46,429 nucleotides of DNA from Nitrospirota bacterium (GCA_024275315.1 JAJRZK010000011.1:1-46429); one strand, 5' to 3'. Numbered from the stretch's first letter, positions 1 to 10,786 are shown. The notes: generated by a model from the letters alone, not told the origin. Program-made: numbers and translations.

Positions 1-114
1 AAGGGCGATATCTTCGAGTGGATCGAGGTGTTCTACAACCGCCAGCGGCGGCACTCCGCACTTGGATATTTGTCTCCGGCCAGGTACGAGGCTATGATGG
101 CAAAAGCTGCTTAG
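1..114 (+). CDS. IS3-family transposase OrfB, C-terminal end (partial)
   Basis: This is the last 37 codons of a transposase that enters from the left edge and stops at TAG 112-114. The residues [20 protein letters not shown] are the typical C-terminal signature of the IS3-family integrase-type OrfB (after the catalytic E of the DDE triad, which lies outside the window). A transposase of this type cuts and joins the ends of its own element. The stop codon is followed directly by the element's terminal repeat, as usual in IS3 elements. The N-terminal part and left end are not visible, so the state of the whole element cannot be judged. Confidence 0.9.
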   Translation, partial: KGDIFEWIEVFYNRQRRHSALGYLSPARYEAMMAKAA

Positions 115-144
115 AAAAGTGTCCGTGAAAATGGGGGAAGATCA
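1..144 (+). mobile_element. Right end of an IS3-family insertion sequence
   Basis: After the transposase stop at 114 comes a short non-coding segment, TGTCCGTGAAAATGGGGG at about 120-137, then GAAGATCA ending at 144. This resembles the right terminal inverted repeat of IS3-family elements, which end in CA. The boundary at 144 is inferred because sequence that reads as a second transposase gene begins immediately after it. The left end and target duplication lie outside the window. Confidence 0.7.
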
Positions 145-344
145 GGGTATCCGCGCCAGGCGGCGACACGGTCCAACACACGGACAACACGTTGCGCCGG
201 TAGACTCAAATCAACTTCGATCCCAAGTAATTCACGATTAAAATCATCCAGCAGGTTAAACGTCCGAAACTTCCTGCCACTCCACAACGAGTCGCTCATA
301 AAATCAGCCGACCAGCATTTGTTGATATCCACCGGAATATACAA
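145..344 (-). pseudogene. Fragment of a second IS3-family transposase OrfB (DDE domain)
   Basis: Read on the minus strand this gives NKCWSADFMSDSLWSGRKF followed by TFNLLDDFNREL and PAQRVVRVLDRVAAWRGYP. These are the first part of the rve/DDE catalytic domain of IS3-family OrfB, including the first two catalytic aspartates (WSAD and LLDD). The match ends abruptly at RGYP, where the normal protein continues to the catalytic glutamate. From there the frame runs into the terminal repeat of the neighbouring IS element. Upstream, the frame meets a stop shortly before position 356, so the N-terminal part is lost too. It is a dead remnant that was the target of the later insertion. Confidence 0.8.
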
Positions 345-621
345 AGGCTCCGGATGGCGGCTCTATCATTTCAGCGGTCTTCTTGTAACCCTGTTCACCA
401 AACCTGCGCTCCCGTTCGCGGGTAGTTTATACACCTCCACGGTCCCGGTTTGCCTGCGGGACGCAGCCTCCCCGCTCTGCGCGGGCTCTGGGTAACAAGG
501 GTTTTTGTTGACACTGCTCGACCTGCGACCTTGACTTTGGCATGCCCCGATATCATCATGTAAGGGTAGTTGGAACCGGCAGGTTTCGGATGGATTTATA
601 ACGTATTTATGGAGAGCGCAA

Positions 622-1344
622 ATGCTTAACAGAGGAACTAGCAATTATAACGTTGGATACGCCAGCGCATACGCCATCGCGGCAGAACAGCAGCGGTTCA
701 TGGTGCGTGTTTACAACTGGATGGCGTCCGGCCTGGCGCTCACCGGGTTGGTGGCGTGGATAATCGCCAACGACCAGACCCTCAGCCAAACCATCCTGAC
801 AAGTCCCATACTGGTAATTGGCCTTATATTGGCCCAGCTCGGCCTTGTTTTCTGGCTCGCCTCATCGGTCATGCGAATGTCCGCGATGACCGCCATGAGC
901 GTGTTCATGGGTTATGCCGGCCTCATGGGTGTGACGATGTCATCTATCTTCATCATCTATCCGGTGGCCACGATTTCCAGCGCGTTCGTTGTCACGGCCG
1001 GCACGTTCGCGGTCATGAGCTTTATCGGATATACAACGAAAAGGGATTTGACCGACCTGGGCGGGTTTTTGCTCATGGGTCTGATCGGGATTATACTGGC
1101 CTCGCTGGTAAACTTCTGGCTCCAGAGCCCGGCGGTGCAGTGGGCCGTGACATACCTGGGACTTTTCATTTTCATCGGTCTGACGGCGTACGATACACAG
1201 AAAATCAAGCAGATGAACATCATTGGCAACGAGGGTACCGATGAAGACACCAAAGAGGCCATACGCGGCGCGCTGACCCTCTACCTCGATTTCATAAACA
1301 TGTTCCTGTTCATCATCCAGATCATGGCTGGTAACAGAGAATAA
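622..1344 (+). CDS. Bax inhibitor-1 / YccA-family membrane protein
   Basis: A 240-residue integral membrane protein with about seven hydrophobic segments, the size and topology of the BI-1 (UPF0005) family, which includes E. coli YbhL and YccA. Members are inner-membrane proteins linked to calcium leak or to modulation of the FtsH protease. Seen here: an N-terminal soluble stretch ending in QQRFMVRVYNWMASGLAL, the family segment GYTTKRDLTDLGGFLLMGLI, and GLTAYDTQKIKQM near residue 190, which is a strong family signature. The ATG at 622 has a GGAG sequence about 6 bases upstream. It stands alone and is closed by a clear terminator. The exact physiological role cannot be read from sequence. Confidence 0.88.
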   Translation: MLNRGTSNYNVGYASAYAIAAEQQRFMVRVYNWMASGLALTGLVAWIIANDQTLSQTILTSPILVIGLILAQLGLVFWLASSVMRMSAMTAMSVFMGYAGLMGVTMSSIFIIYPVATISSAFVVTAGTFAVMSFIGYTTKRDLTDLGGFLLMGLIGIILASLVNFWLQSPAVQWAVTYLGLFIFIGLTAYDTQKIKQMNIIGNEGTDEDTKEAIRGALTLYLDFINMFLFIIQIMAGNRE

Positions 1345-1364
1345 GCGCAAACAGTAGCCCAACC

Positions 1365-1399
1365 GGGGGGGACGCTATTGCGGCGTCTCCCCTTTTTTT
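1365..1399 (+). terminator. Rho-independent terminator after the BI-1 gene
   Basis: GACGC 1371-1375 pairs with GCGTC 1383-1387, and the stem extends through the G run 1366-1370 with the pyrimidines TCCCC 1388-1392 (one G-U). The loop is 7 bases and seven T follow at 1393-1399. It starts 20 bases after the stop codon. Confidence 0.88.
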
Positions 1400-1724
1400 G
1401 TGCCGCAATGTCCGGCAAACGCGCTCGGTAACCCAAAAACGGACAAAAAGTGACATCGGCGGGTAATTTTTTGCACTTTTGGAGAAATCCAAAGAGTTTC
1501 GTGGTTCAGGGAAACTGTATACCATTGTAATATATGCAGTTGGTGTAGAATTGCTAATCTGGCACGGGTTATGCTCCGATAAGTAAACAGATAATTAATA
1601 TTGTGTCAACCATTGACAGCTGAGTTTTCAATTTCATGGATGGATGATTGTTTATAGTTCACCAGACTGAGCCATAGCCAATTTGAATCCATAGCTTGGC
1701 GCATGCTTGACGCGGAGGTGATTT
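1400..1724. other. Intergenic stretch, no gene seen
   Basis: I see no credible coding frame here. A weak promoter-like pair (TTGTAA 1525-1530 and TAGAAT 1546-1551, spacer only 15 bases) could serve the next gene but is not convincing. Confidence 0.4.
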
Positions 1725-2222
1725 ATGAAACCGTTAAACATTGTATTAATCACTGCGCTGGCGGCGCTGTTTGCGCCGGGCTGGTCCGAGGCTATGGAAA
1801 TTAAGCAGTCGTATATTGTGGTAAAAAGTAGTGACGGTCGCAAATTTCTTGAAAAAGCGTGGGTTGTCGATAAACGCATTATCATGACCTCCCCGAGAGA
1901 GCTCGATGCGTATGTACTGCAGGAGGACGGGATATTCGTTGACGGAAAAATTCCGGTGAAATTTCTCGCCCGCAATTCCAGGCGATGGATCAAGGTCTAT
2001 GTCAGCGACAGGGATATCCCGACCAGCTACGGAATCCCGCACGAGATCGCATCGGCTTACGCGAGGCTGTATACAGAGATCAGGCGGGCAGGTGGTCTGG
2101 AGAGATTTAGAAATGGCCACAGAAGGCCTGATTCGGATCGATATAGATATCCGGTAGTCAAAGCTTGGTTGGAAATGGACATCCTACTTGGTCCAGCGAA
2201 AACCAGCGAACCGAAGATTTGA
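1725..2222 (+). CDS. Secreted hypothetical protein
   Basis: A 165-residue protein I do not recognise. The first 23 residues form a signal peptide: MKPLN, a hydrophobic core IVLITALAALFAPGW, then SEA before the predicted cut. The mature part is small, basic toward its C-terminus, rich in beta-type residues (IKQSYIVVKSSDGRKFLEKAW) and has no cysteines, so an exported periplasmic role is likely. The start is supported by GGAGGTGA about 6 bases upstream. It is a single-gene unit between two terminator-like hairpins. No catalytic motif is visible and no function is proposed. Confidence 0.7.
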   Translation: MKPLNIVLITALAALFAPGWSEAMEIKQSYIVVKSSDGRKFLEKAWVVDKRIIMTSPRELDAYVLQEDGIFVDGKIPVKFLARNSRRWIKVYVSDRDIPTSYGIPHEIASAYARLYTEIRRAGGLERFRNGHRRPDSDRYRYPVVKAWLEMDILLGPAKTSEPKI

Positions 2223-2285
2223 TCTGAGGCGCCTGTCCTCAACCCCCTCCAGGCGCGGCGGATCAAATCCAGGGACTATCGGTGT

Positions 2286-2329
2286 CACGCGGGGCGGCTC
2301 AACACAAAAACGGGCCCCCCGCGTGTTTT
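2286..2329 (+). terminator. Likely terminator after the secreted hypothetical gene
   Basis: CACGCGGGG 2286-2294 is a perfect 9-base inverted repeat of CCCCGCGTG 2317-2325, followed by TTTT 2326-2329. The 22-base loop contains further GC complementarity. It lies between the upstream gene and the tRNA. Confidence 0.7.
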
Positions 2330-2353
2330 ATCGCGCTTCTGATCAAAATCCGG

Positions 2354-2383
2354 TTGATAAATACCGATCCGTGATGTTTTAAT
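2354..2383 (+). promoter_or_regulatory. Candidate sigma-70 promoter for tRNA-His
   Basis: TTGATA 2354-2359 and TTTAAT 2378-2383 are separated by 18 bases. The predicted start would be about 8 bases before the mature tRNA 5' end. Inferred from consensus only. Confidence 0.45.
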
Positions 2384-2397
2384 CATTACATCGTTGC

Positions 2398-2474
2398 GGT
2401 GAGCGTAGCTCAGTTGGTAGAGTGCTGGATTGTGGTTCCAGTTGTCGCGGGTTCGATCCCCGTCGCTCACCCCA
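2398..2474 (+). tRNA. tRNA-His (anticodon GTG)
   Basis: A full cloverleaf can be drawn. The acceptor stem GTGAGCG 2399-2405 pairs with CGCTCAC 2464-2470. The extra G at 2398 (G-1) faces discriminator C 2471, a hallmark of tRNA-His. The D arm is AGCTCAGTTGGTAGAG, the anticodon stem CTGGA/TCCAG encloses TTGTGGT (anticodon GTG), and the T arm contains GGTTCGATCCC. The 3' CCA is encoded at 2472-2474. Confidence 0.97.
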
Positions 2475-2705
2475 TTATTTCCGCCGCTTGTTGCGCTATC
2501 TCTATCTAGTTGATATTGCGGGAAATATGGCGTTGTGATTTCCTGGCGCTCCTATAAAAATCACTGGTATCAAACTAATGCGTTAATACCCGTTGAAATA
2601 TAGCCGTAAAAATATTACACTTTTCGCTTTTCAAACAAAGTAAACGTTTCAAAGTAGGCGCCACCTGGGAGCCGGGAAACGAAAAGCGGGCAGTGAAGGG
2701 GAGCA

Positions 2706-3134
2706 ATGGTTGAAGTCAATTATACACTTATAATCCAGACGATAAACTTCCTGGTTATGCTCTGGTTTCTGAACCGCTTCATATTCAAACCTGTACTGAA
2801 GCATATAGACGAGCGGGACCGGAAGATGGGCGCCATGAGCGAAGAGGTGGAAGACCTCGCCAAGCGGGGGGAGGCGGCCTTGGCCAAATATGAAACAGAA
2901 ATACGGGAAATCAGGCGTGAAGCGAGCGAGGCCGTGTCCTCCGCCCGTCAGGAATCTTTGGGTATCCAGGCCAAGATCCTTGATGAGGCCAGGGCGGACT
3001 TCAAGAAGACGATAGACAAATCGAGAAAGGAAATGGAGAAGGAAGTCTCCATTGCTTCTGAATCGTTAAAAAAAGACCTGGACCGTTTCGCCGGCTCGCT
3101 GGCGGAAAAAATTCTGGGCAGGAAAGTAACCTGA
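2706..3134 (+). CDS. atpF': ATP synthase F0 subunit b'
   Basis: A 142-residue b-type stalk subunit. It has one N-terminal membrane helix (residues 5-25, IIQTINFLVMLWFLNRFIF) followed by KPVLKHIDERDRKM and a long charged coiled coil to the C-terminus. This is the peripheral stator that links F0 to the F1 head. Two different b-type genes in tandem (this and the next) indicate the b/b' heterodimer type known from cyanobacteria, deltaproteobacteria and others. GGGGAG lies about 3 bases before the ATG. It is the first gene of the F1 operon, and its TGA (3132-3134) overlaps an ATG at 3134 by one base, a coupling arrangement. Subunits a and c are not in this cluster. Confidence 0.92.
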   Translation: MVEVNYTLIIQTINFLVMLWFLNRFIFKPVLKHIDERDRKMGAMSEEVEDLAKRGEAALAKYETEIREIRREASEAVSSARQESLGIQAKILDEARADFKKTIDKSRKEMEKEVSIASESLKKDLDRFAGSLAEKILGRKVT

Positions 3135-3211
3135 TGAATCGATATCGCATCGCCCTTTTAGTGGTTGCTTATCCTCTCGTGGCTACGTAGGCGTGGGCCT
3201 CTGGAATTCCC
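3134..3211 (+). other. atpF: Original atpF start and signal peptide, interrupted by in-frame TAG
   Basis: The ATG at 3134 overlaps the stop of the preceding b' gene and is in frame with the b subunit starting at 3212. The 18 codons read MNRYRIALLVVAYPLVAT, a textbook signal-peptide n- and h-region. Then comes TAG 3188-3190, then AWASGIP, which looks like an A-x-A-type cleavage region, and the frame stays open through the gene. b subunits with cleavable N-terminal extensions are common in deltaproteobacteria. A single base change would restore one continuous frame (for example CAG or TGG). It may be a sequencing error, a real nonsense mutation, or a site of reinitiation. Confidence 0.75.
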
Positions 3212-3699
3212 ATGGCGGAGCAATGGGACCTGGCCCGCGATGGTGGAAGGATTTTCAACGCCGCCGTTGTCCTGGGGGCTATCGCCTATGCTATTGTACG
3301 ATTCGGCGGACCAATCCTGCGCAAACGGGCGGAGCTCATCGCGGAGCGACTGGAGGAGCTGGAGAAAGCCCGTGTCGACGCCGAGAAAAGACTGAGTGAA
3401 TATGAGCAAAGGGTAAAGGAGATCGAGGCGGAAGGAGAGAAGATCAAAGCCGAGGCCAGGGAAGAAGGGGAGCTGATACGTAAAAAAATTGTGGAACAGG
3501 CGGAGAAAGACGCCAAACGGATTGTGGAAAAGGCGTCCGAACAAATCAGGATTGAAACCGAAAAAGTCAAAGCGGACCTTCGCCGCGAAACCACCCTGGC
3601 CGCGATTGGGCTTGCAGAACAGCTTCTAAAGGATAATATCAGGCCGGACGATCAAAAAAATCTGATGGAAAAATACTTTGCCAGCGTGGGGAAGAGAAA

Positions 3700-3703
<4 letters not shown>
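3212..3703 (+). CDS. atpF: ATP synthase F0 subunit b
   Basis: The uninterrupted reading gives 163 residues: a short N-terminus, one membrane helix at residues 14-33 (IFNAAVVLGAIAYAIVRFGG), then the charged coiled-coil stalk (RAELIAERLEELEKARVDAE onward) to the C-terminus. It forms the peripheral stator with b' and binds the delta subunit. If translation starts at 3212 the protein lacks the signal-like leader encoded at 3134-3187 but keeps every functional part. The ATG at 3212 has only a weak GGA upstream, so it may depend on reinitiation after the TAG at 3188, 22 bases earlier. Its TGA (3701-3703) overlaps the TTG start of atpH. Confidence 0.85.
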
Positions 3704-5770
<2,067 letters not shown>

Positions 5771-5773
5771 ACC

Positions 5774-6640
5774 ATGGCCAATCTTAAAGATATCAAGCGC
5801 AGGATCGTCTCTGTCAAGAACACGCAGCAGATCACCAAGGCGATGAAGCTGGTGGCCGCCGCGAAACTTCGGCGCGCCCAGGAGGCGGTGGAGGCTTCCA
5901 GGCCATATTCCGAGAAGATGGTGGAACTGGTGGAAAGCCTCGCAGAGCGCTCGAACCCGGAGTCGCACCCTCTGCTTAAACGGCGCGAGGTTGAAAATAT
6001 CCTGATTATTTCCTTTACGGGTGACAAAGGCTTGTGCGGCCCGTTCAACAGCAGCATACTCAAGGCCTCGCAACGGTTGATAGCGGATAACGAGGGGCGG
6101 GGCATTTCACTGTGCGTCATCGGGAGGAAGGGGCTCGATTTCTTTCGCAGGAGACCTTTTACCATAACCATGAACATCGTGGACTACGCCAAGAGGATAG
6201 GTTACGGCATGGCGGAGGAAATCGCGAAAACCGTGACGGAGGCTTTCACCGCGGAGAAAGTCGATGTCGTGTACATGGTTTACAACAAGTTCAAAAACGT
6301 CGTCGTCCAGGAACCGCAGACCGTGTCCCTGTTGCCCATGGAGCTGGAAGGGGCCTATAAGGAGGAGGACAGCGAACTGGTCGAATACGAGTATGAACCA
6401 TCGGCCGAAGTGGTGCTCAACGAGACACTCGAAAGGTATGTCGTATCGAGGATTTACCAGGCTCTGCTGGAATCCAACGCCTCCGAGCATGGAGTCCGGA
6501 TGACGGCGATGGACGCGGCGACGAAGAACTCAAAGGAAATGATAGACAACCTGACCCTGGAATATAACAGGGCCAGACAGGCGGCGATCACCACCGAGCT
6601 GATCGAAGTGGTCACCGGCGCCGACGCCCTGGAAGGGTAG
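5774..6640 (+). CDS. atpG: ATP synthase F1 subunit gamma
   Basis: A 288-residue central-shaft subunit that rotates inside the alpha/beta hexamer. It shows the conserved N-terminal helix MANLKDIKRRIVSVKNTQQI followed by TKAMKLVAAAKLRRAQ, the segment DKGLCGPFNSSIL near residue 80, and the C-terminal helix YNRARQAAITTELIEVVTGA. N- and C-terminal helices form the coiled-coil shaft. ATG follows the atpA stop by 3 bases. Confidence 0.97.
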   Translation: MANLKDIKRRIVSVKNTQQITKAMKLVAAAKLRRAQEAVEASRPYSEKMVELVESLAERSNPESHPLLKRREVENILIISFTGDKGLCGPFNSSILKASQRLIADNEGRGISLCVIGRKGLDFFRRRPFTITMNIVDYAKRIGYGMAEEIAKTVTEAFTAEKVDVVYMVYNKFKNVVVQEPQTVSLLPMELEGAYKEEDSELVEYEYEPSAEVVLNETLERYVVSRIYQALLESNASEHGVRMTAMDAATKNSKEMIDNLTLEYNRARQAAITTELIEVVTGADALEG

Positions 6641-6709
6641 CCGTTACGGCGATAACAATTAAATATTATTATGAAGTGTATGTATATTTCGAAGGCCTGG
6701 AGGATATAA

Positions 6710-8125
<1,416 letters not shown>

Positions 8126-8127
8126 CG

Positions 8128-8547
8128 ATGTCGGACACACAAGACCCCGGATCGTTATCGCTCCAGATCGTAACGCCGCACAAGGCTGTTCTGGAAACGG
8201 ATGTGTCCATAGTTACCCTGCCCGGCTCCGATGGCGTTTTCGGTGTCATGCCGGGGCATTCGCCTTTTATCACCACTTTGCGCCCAGGTGTTCTGGAGTT
8301 TGAGGAGGGGGGGATGCCGCGTCGCATGGCGGTGTCCGCTGGTATCGTGGAGGTTACCCAGGATCGGGTGATTGTGCTGTCGAGAACTTGTGAATCCCGT
8401 GACGATATCGACGTTGAGCGCGCCACACGGGCCAAGGAAAGGCTGGAAACCGAGTTGGCGGGCAAAACCCACGCCGATGAATCGTGGGACAGGCTCGAAA
8501 TCAAATTGAACAGGGCGATCGCCCGGCTGGATGTCTGCTCGCTTTAA
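8128..8547 (+). CDS. atpC: ATP synthase F1 subunit epsilon
   Basis: A 139-residue epsilon subunit, the regulatory part of the rotor base. The N-terminal beta sandwich contains LQIVTPHKAVLETDV, LPGSDGVFGVMPGHSP and the segment AVSAGIVEVTQDRVIVLS. The C-terminal helical hairpin includes RATRAKERLETELAG, which in related enzymes can block ATP hydrolysis. It begins 2 bases after the atpD stop and is the last gene of the operon. Confidence 0.96.
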   Translation: MSDTQDPGSLSLQIVTPHKAVLETDVSIVTLPGSDGVFGVMPGHSPFITTLRPGVLEFEEGGMPRRMAVSAGIVEVTQDRVIVLSRTCESRDDIDVERATRAKERLETELAGKTHADESWDRLEIKLNRAIARLDVCSL

Positions 8548-8550
8548 CTG

Positions 8551-8658
8551 TCAGTTCAAAACGTTTTAAACGTGGTTAATCGGCCCTTGGGCAATCACGC
8601 TTATATGCTAAGTTGCGCAGAGTCAGTTCAAAGCGTTTTGGGCGCGGTTAATCGGACC
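8551..8658. repeat. Pair of imperfect 36-bp direct repeats
   Basis: Copy 1 at 8551-8586 and copy 2 at 8623-8658 share TCAGTTCAAA, CGTTTT and GGTTAATCGG at matching positions, with about six or seven differences in 36 bases. The copies start 72 bases apart, between the convergent atpC and mechanosensitive-channel genes. Copy 2 overlaps the last codons of the channel gene. No ORF explains them. Confidence 0.75.
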
Positions 8659-9160
8659 CGCCATCCTGTTGTTTCCGTTTTACAGTCACCCTTGTGTTAA
8701 AGATCACCTGGTTCGGGATCAGCTCTTCCCCCTCCTCGCTGTCGATGATCGTGTAGCGCAGGTTTATCTCTCTTACCCTCCCGCTCGCCCCCGCCACGGA
8801 AAGGTGGTCGCCGATGACAAATGGACGGTATACAACGATCAACACACCCGCAAGCAGGTTGCTCACCGCGTCCCGGAGTGCAAACCCCAGGGCGAATCCG
8901 CCAAGACCCAGGCTGGCGATCAGGGGTGTGATGTCGATCCCGATGGTAGATACGCCAACCATTACGGACACGGTTATAATGATATAAAACAGGGTCGTGG
9001 TCAGTAGCGTGCCGAATTGGTTCGCCCAGTCACGCCCCCGCACCGCTCTTTCAACGCCAACACGAACCAAACGCGCAAGGTAGTAACCGGCCCCCATGAC
9101 CAGAAACCCCAGCGTAACCTTCCACAACAACGGCAAGACTTCGTGCGCCTGGTTTTCCAT
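8648..9160 (-). CDS. Small mechanosensitive channel, MscS family
   Basis: A 170-residue MscS-type protein reduced to the core: three membrane helices and the beta domain. The pore helix is recognisable from PLIASLGLGGFALGFALRDA and SNLLAGVLIVVYRPF, followed by IGDHLSV and the family signature LIPNQVIF. The usual cytoplasmic alpha/beta vestibule domain after this point is missing, since the protein ends in a short charged tail (KRKQQDGGSD). Such channels open under membrane tension and release solutes. ATG 9158-9160 is chosen because GGAG lies 6-9 bases upstream; a TTG four codons earlier is less likely. It follows the SDR gene by 13 bases and is probably in one transcript with it. Confidence 0.85.
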   Translation of the reverse strand: MENQAHEVLPLLWKVTLGFLVMGAGYYLARLVRVGVERAVRGRDWANQFGTLLTTTLFYIIITVSVMVGVSTIGIDITPLIASLGLGGFALGFALRDAVSNLLAGVLIVVYRPFVIGDHLSVAGASGRVREINLRYTIIDSEEGEELIPNQVIFNTRVTVKRKQQDGGSD

Positions 9161-9173
9161 ATGCTTCTCCAAA

Positions 9174-10079
9174 CTATTTTTTCAGGTATTGCAGGTTTTG
9201 ATAGGTGAATTGTATCGGGGAAATGTTAAAAGTCTCCGTAAACTCAAGCTCCGGACAGGTGTTTCCCCGCTTGAGCATTTCGAGTTGATCGACGGTGACG
9301 GGGAAAAAGCCGAACCTCCCCAGCGCCGCCGCCATAGGTTTGATAATGGCGAATGGCAGGCGAACGGTGGGTGTACGAGGTTTGCCCAGGGCCTTTCCGA
9401 TGGTCTGGATGATCTGGCTGAACGCCATGGGGCGCCCCCCTCCCAGGTGGAACACCCGCCCGACAGCGCCAGGCTCGGCCAACGATTTCACGAAGCAGGA
9501 GGCGACGTCAAGAACCGATACCGGGTCGAGCATGTATTTGCCATCACCAAAAACAGGGGTGACCGGCGCCACACGGATAATCCTGGCCAGTTCTGAAGTA
9601 AACTCCATTTTTCCGTCCGAATCGCCGAATATCACCGAGGGGCGGAATATTGTCCAATCCAGCCCGGACTCCCTGACGACCTGTTCCGCCCGCCATTTGG
9701 TGGTCTGGTAGTCAGAAACCCCGTTCTGCGCGGCTCCATTGGCGCTCATGTGGATAAACCTGCCGATACCGCAGAGCTTTGCGGCTGTGACCATGTTTCG
9801 CGTGGCTTCGTAATGGAGCTTTTCAAATGTGACACCGGCGGAGGCGTTTTCGCGAATGATACCAACCAGGTGAATTACCGCGTCGGCGCCTTTCATCCCC
9901 TCCTTTAGCTGCTCAACATCCTCAGCGTTTCCATGGGCGATGCGTATACCCTCGAGGAACGACAGTTTCGGTTCGGATCCCGGCCTGGTAAGAGCGATTA
10001 TGAAATGCCCGCTCTGGCGTAACGCCGCCAGTATGTAATGTCCCACGAACCCCGTGGCGCCGGTAACGAAAACTTTCAT
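9174..10079 (-). CDS. NDUFA9-like atypical SDR / NAD(P)-binding epimerase-type protein
   Basis: A 301-residue Rossmann-fold protein of the extended/atypical SDR type. The N-terminal MKVFVTGATGFVGHYILAAL has the dinucleotide motif GATGFVG. AVIHLVGIIREN and the segment FIHMSANGAAQNGVSDYQTT, with YQTTK in place of the usual YxxxK, follow, then WTIFRPSVIFGD. This pattern matches the NDUFA9-like group (complex I accessory subunit homologues), which usually bind NAD(P) without proven catalysis. The ATG at 10077-10079 begins the fold directly; an upstream extension of the frame has no homology. Whether it interacts with the complex I encoded further along is unknown. Confidence 0.82.
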   Translation of the reverse strand: MKVFVTGATGFVGHYILAALRQSGHFIIALTRPGSEPKLSFLEGIRIAHGNAEDVEQLKEGMKGADAVIHLVGIIRENASAGVTFEKLHYEATRNMVTAAKLCGIGRFIHMSANGAAQNGVSDYQTTKWRAEQVVRESGLDWTIFRPSVIFGDSDGKMEFTSELARIIRVAPVTPVFGDGKYMLDPVSVLDVASCFVKSLAEPGAVGRVFHLGGGRPMAFSQIIQTIGKALGKPRTPTVRLPFAIIKPMAAALGRFGFFPVTVDQLEMLKRGNTCPELEFTETFNISPIQFTYQNLQYLKK

Positions 10080-10098
10080 TGAAAATACATTTCGCAAT

Positions 10099-10128
10099 TT
10101 GAGAGAATGAAGCACACTCTCATATACA
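10099..10128 (+). promoter_or_regulatory. Promoter with overlapping inverted repeat upstream of the rubrerythrin-like gene
   Basis: TTGAGA 10099-10104 and TATACA 10123-10128 are spaced by 18 bases. An inverted repeat TGAGAG 10100-10105 / CTCTCA 10117-10122 (11-base gap) lies between the two hexamers, where a repressor or oxidative-stress regulator could bind. Predicted start near 10135. Confidence 0.5.
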
Positions 10129-10164
10129 TTGTCGCAGGTAAAATATATGTGGCGCAATAAGAAG

Positions 10165-10635
10165 ATGGACATGGATATGTCAAATAACATAACAGAGCGG
10201 AATATTCTGGACTTTGCCACGGATATCGAAAAAAAATCCGCTGAATTTTACCTGAAAACCGCTGAAACCACCCGGGACCCGCAAGCCCGGGAGCTGTTGC
10301 TGGACTTGGCGGAGGAAGAGAGAATACACGAAAACAAGCTTAAATTCCTCATGGTCAAGCTCGAGACGGAAAAACCGCTGGCGATGGAGCTAGACCCCGC
10401 TGCGATTGAAAGCCTGAAAAAGCTCAGGACCAGGGTCACACTTTCAGAGGAATCAACGGTGGAGGATGTCCTGCAACATGCCATGGAGCGGGAAAAGGGG
10501 GCGATGGAGGTATATGATGTGTTCAGCCACCTGCTAGGTGAGGGGGCCTTCGCGGAGCTACTGGGCTATCTCGCCGGTGAAGAGCGCAAGCATTTCAGGA
10601 AATTCGAGGAACTGCTCGACAGCAGGCAGGGGTGA
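10165..10635 (+). CDS. Rubrerythrin-like / ferritin-like diiron protein
   Basis: A four-helix-bundle protein of about 156 residues with both halves of a diiron site: AEFY and EEERIHENK in the first helix pair, EKGAMEVYD and EERKHFRKFE in the second (two ExxH motifs). There is no rubredoxin-like C-terminal CxxC domain, so it belongs to the erythrin/ferritin-like group rather than classical rubrerythrin. Such proteins reduce peroxide or handle iron. The ATG at 10165 is chosen because the predicted transcription start is near 10135, which excludes a TTG at 10129; ATGs at 10171 and 10177 are alternatives. It is divergent from the SDR gene and shares a control region with it. Confidence 0.82.
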   Translation: MDMDMSNNITERNILDFATDIEKKSAEFYLKTAETTRDPQARELLLDLAEEERIHENKLKFLMVKLETEKPLAMELDPAAIESLKKLRTRVTLSEESTVEDVLQHAMEREKGAMEVYDVFSHLLGEGAFAELLGYLAGEERKHFRKFEELLDSRQG

Positions 10636-10690
10636 CAATAAATAACGCGCCCCGCCTTCCCTGGTCGTCGGCTCGACAATTGGCGAATCG

Positions 10691-10786
10691 TTAGCCTCCT
10701 ATCAGTAGCGATACGATGAAAAGAAGTATATAGAGAACCGACAACGCGCCCAGAGTTTCTATCGTTGAAAGATTGTTCTTATCCAT
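10691..10786 (-). CDS. Small single-pass membrane protein (31 aa), unknown
   Basis: A 31-codon ORF too short for usual gene calling. It starts MDKNNLSTIETLGALS and continues as an uninterrupted hydrophobic helix (residues about 13-31). GGAGAA (10791-10796 on the minus strand) sits 4 bases before ATG 10784-10786, a good ribosome site. The order of polar N-terminus and one helix resembles small accessory subunits of membrane complexes, but I do not recognise a family. It lies downstream of a similar mini-ORF on the same strand, with two hairpins between them. Confidence 0.5.
   Translation of the reverse strand: MDKNNLSTIETLGALSVLYILLFIVSLLIGG

Noticed and set aside
471-485. Short GC hairpin CCCGC/GCGGG upstream of the BI-1 gene
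   Set aside because: Only five base pairs and no T tract; likely chance.
366-644. 92-codon minus-strand frame before the BI-1 gene
   Set aside because: No ribosome site or homology; it lies in degraded sequence after the IS remnants and overlaps the BI-1 start.
3188-3190. Pyrrolysine or general amber recoding at the atpF TAG
   Set aside because: Several genes in the window end in TAG (for example atpA and atpG), and no pylTS is visible. A point change or error is simpler.
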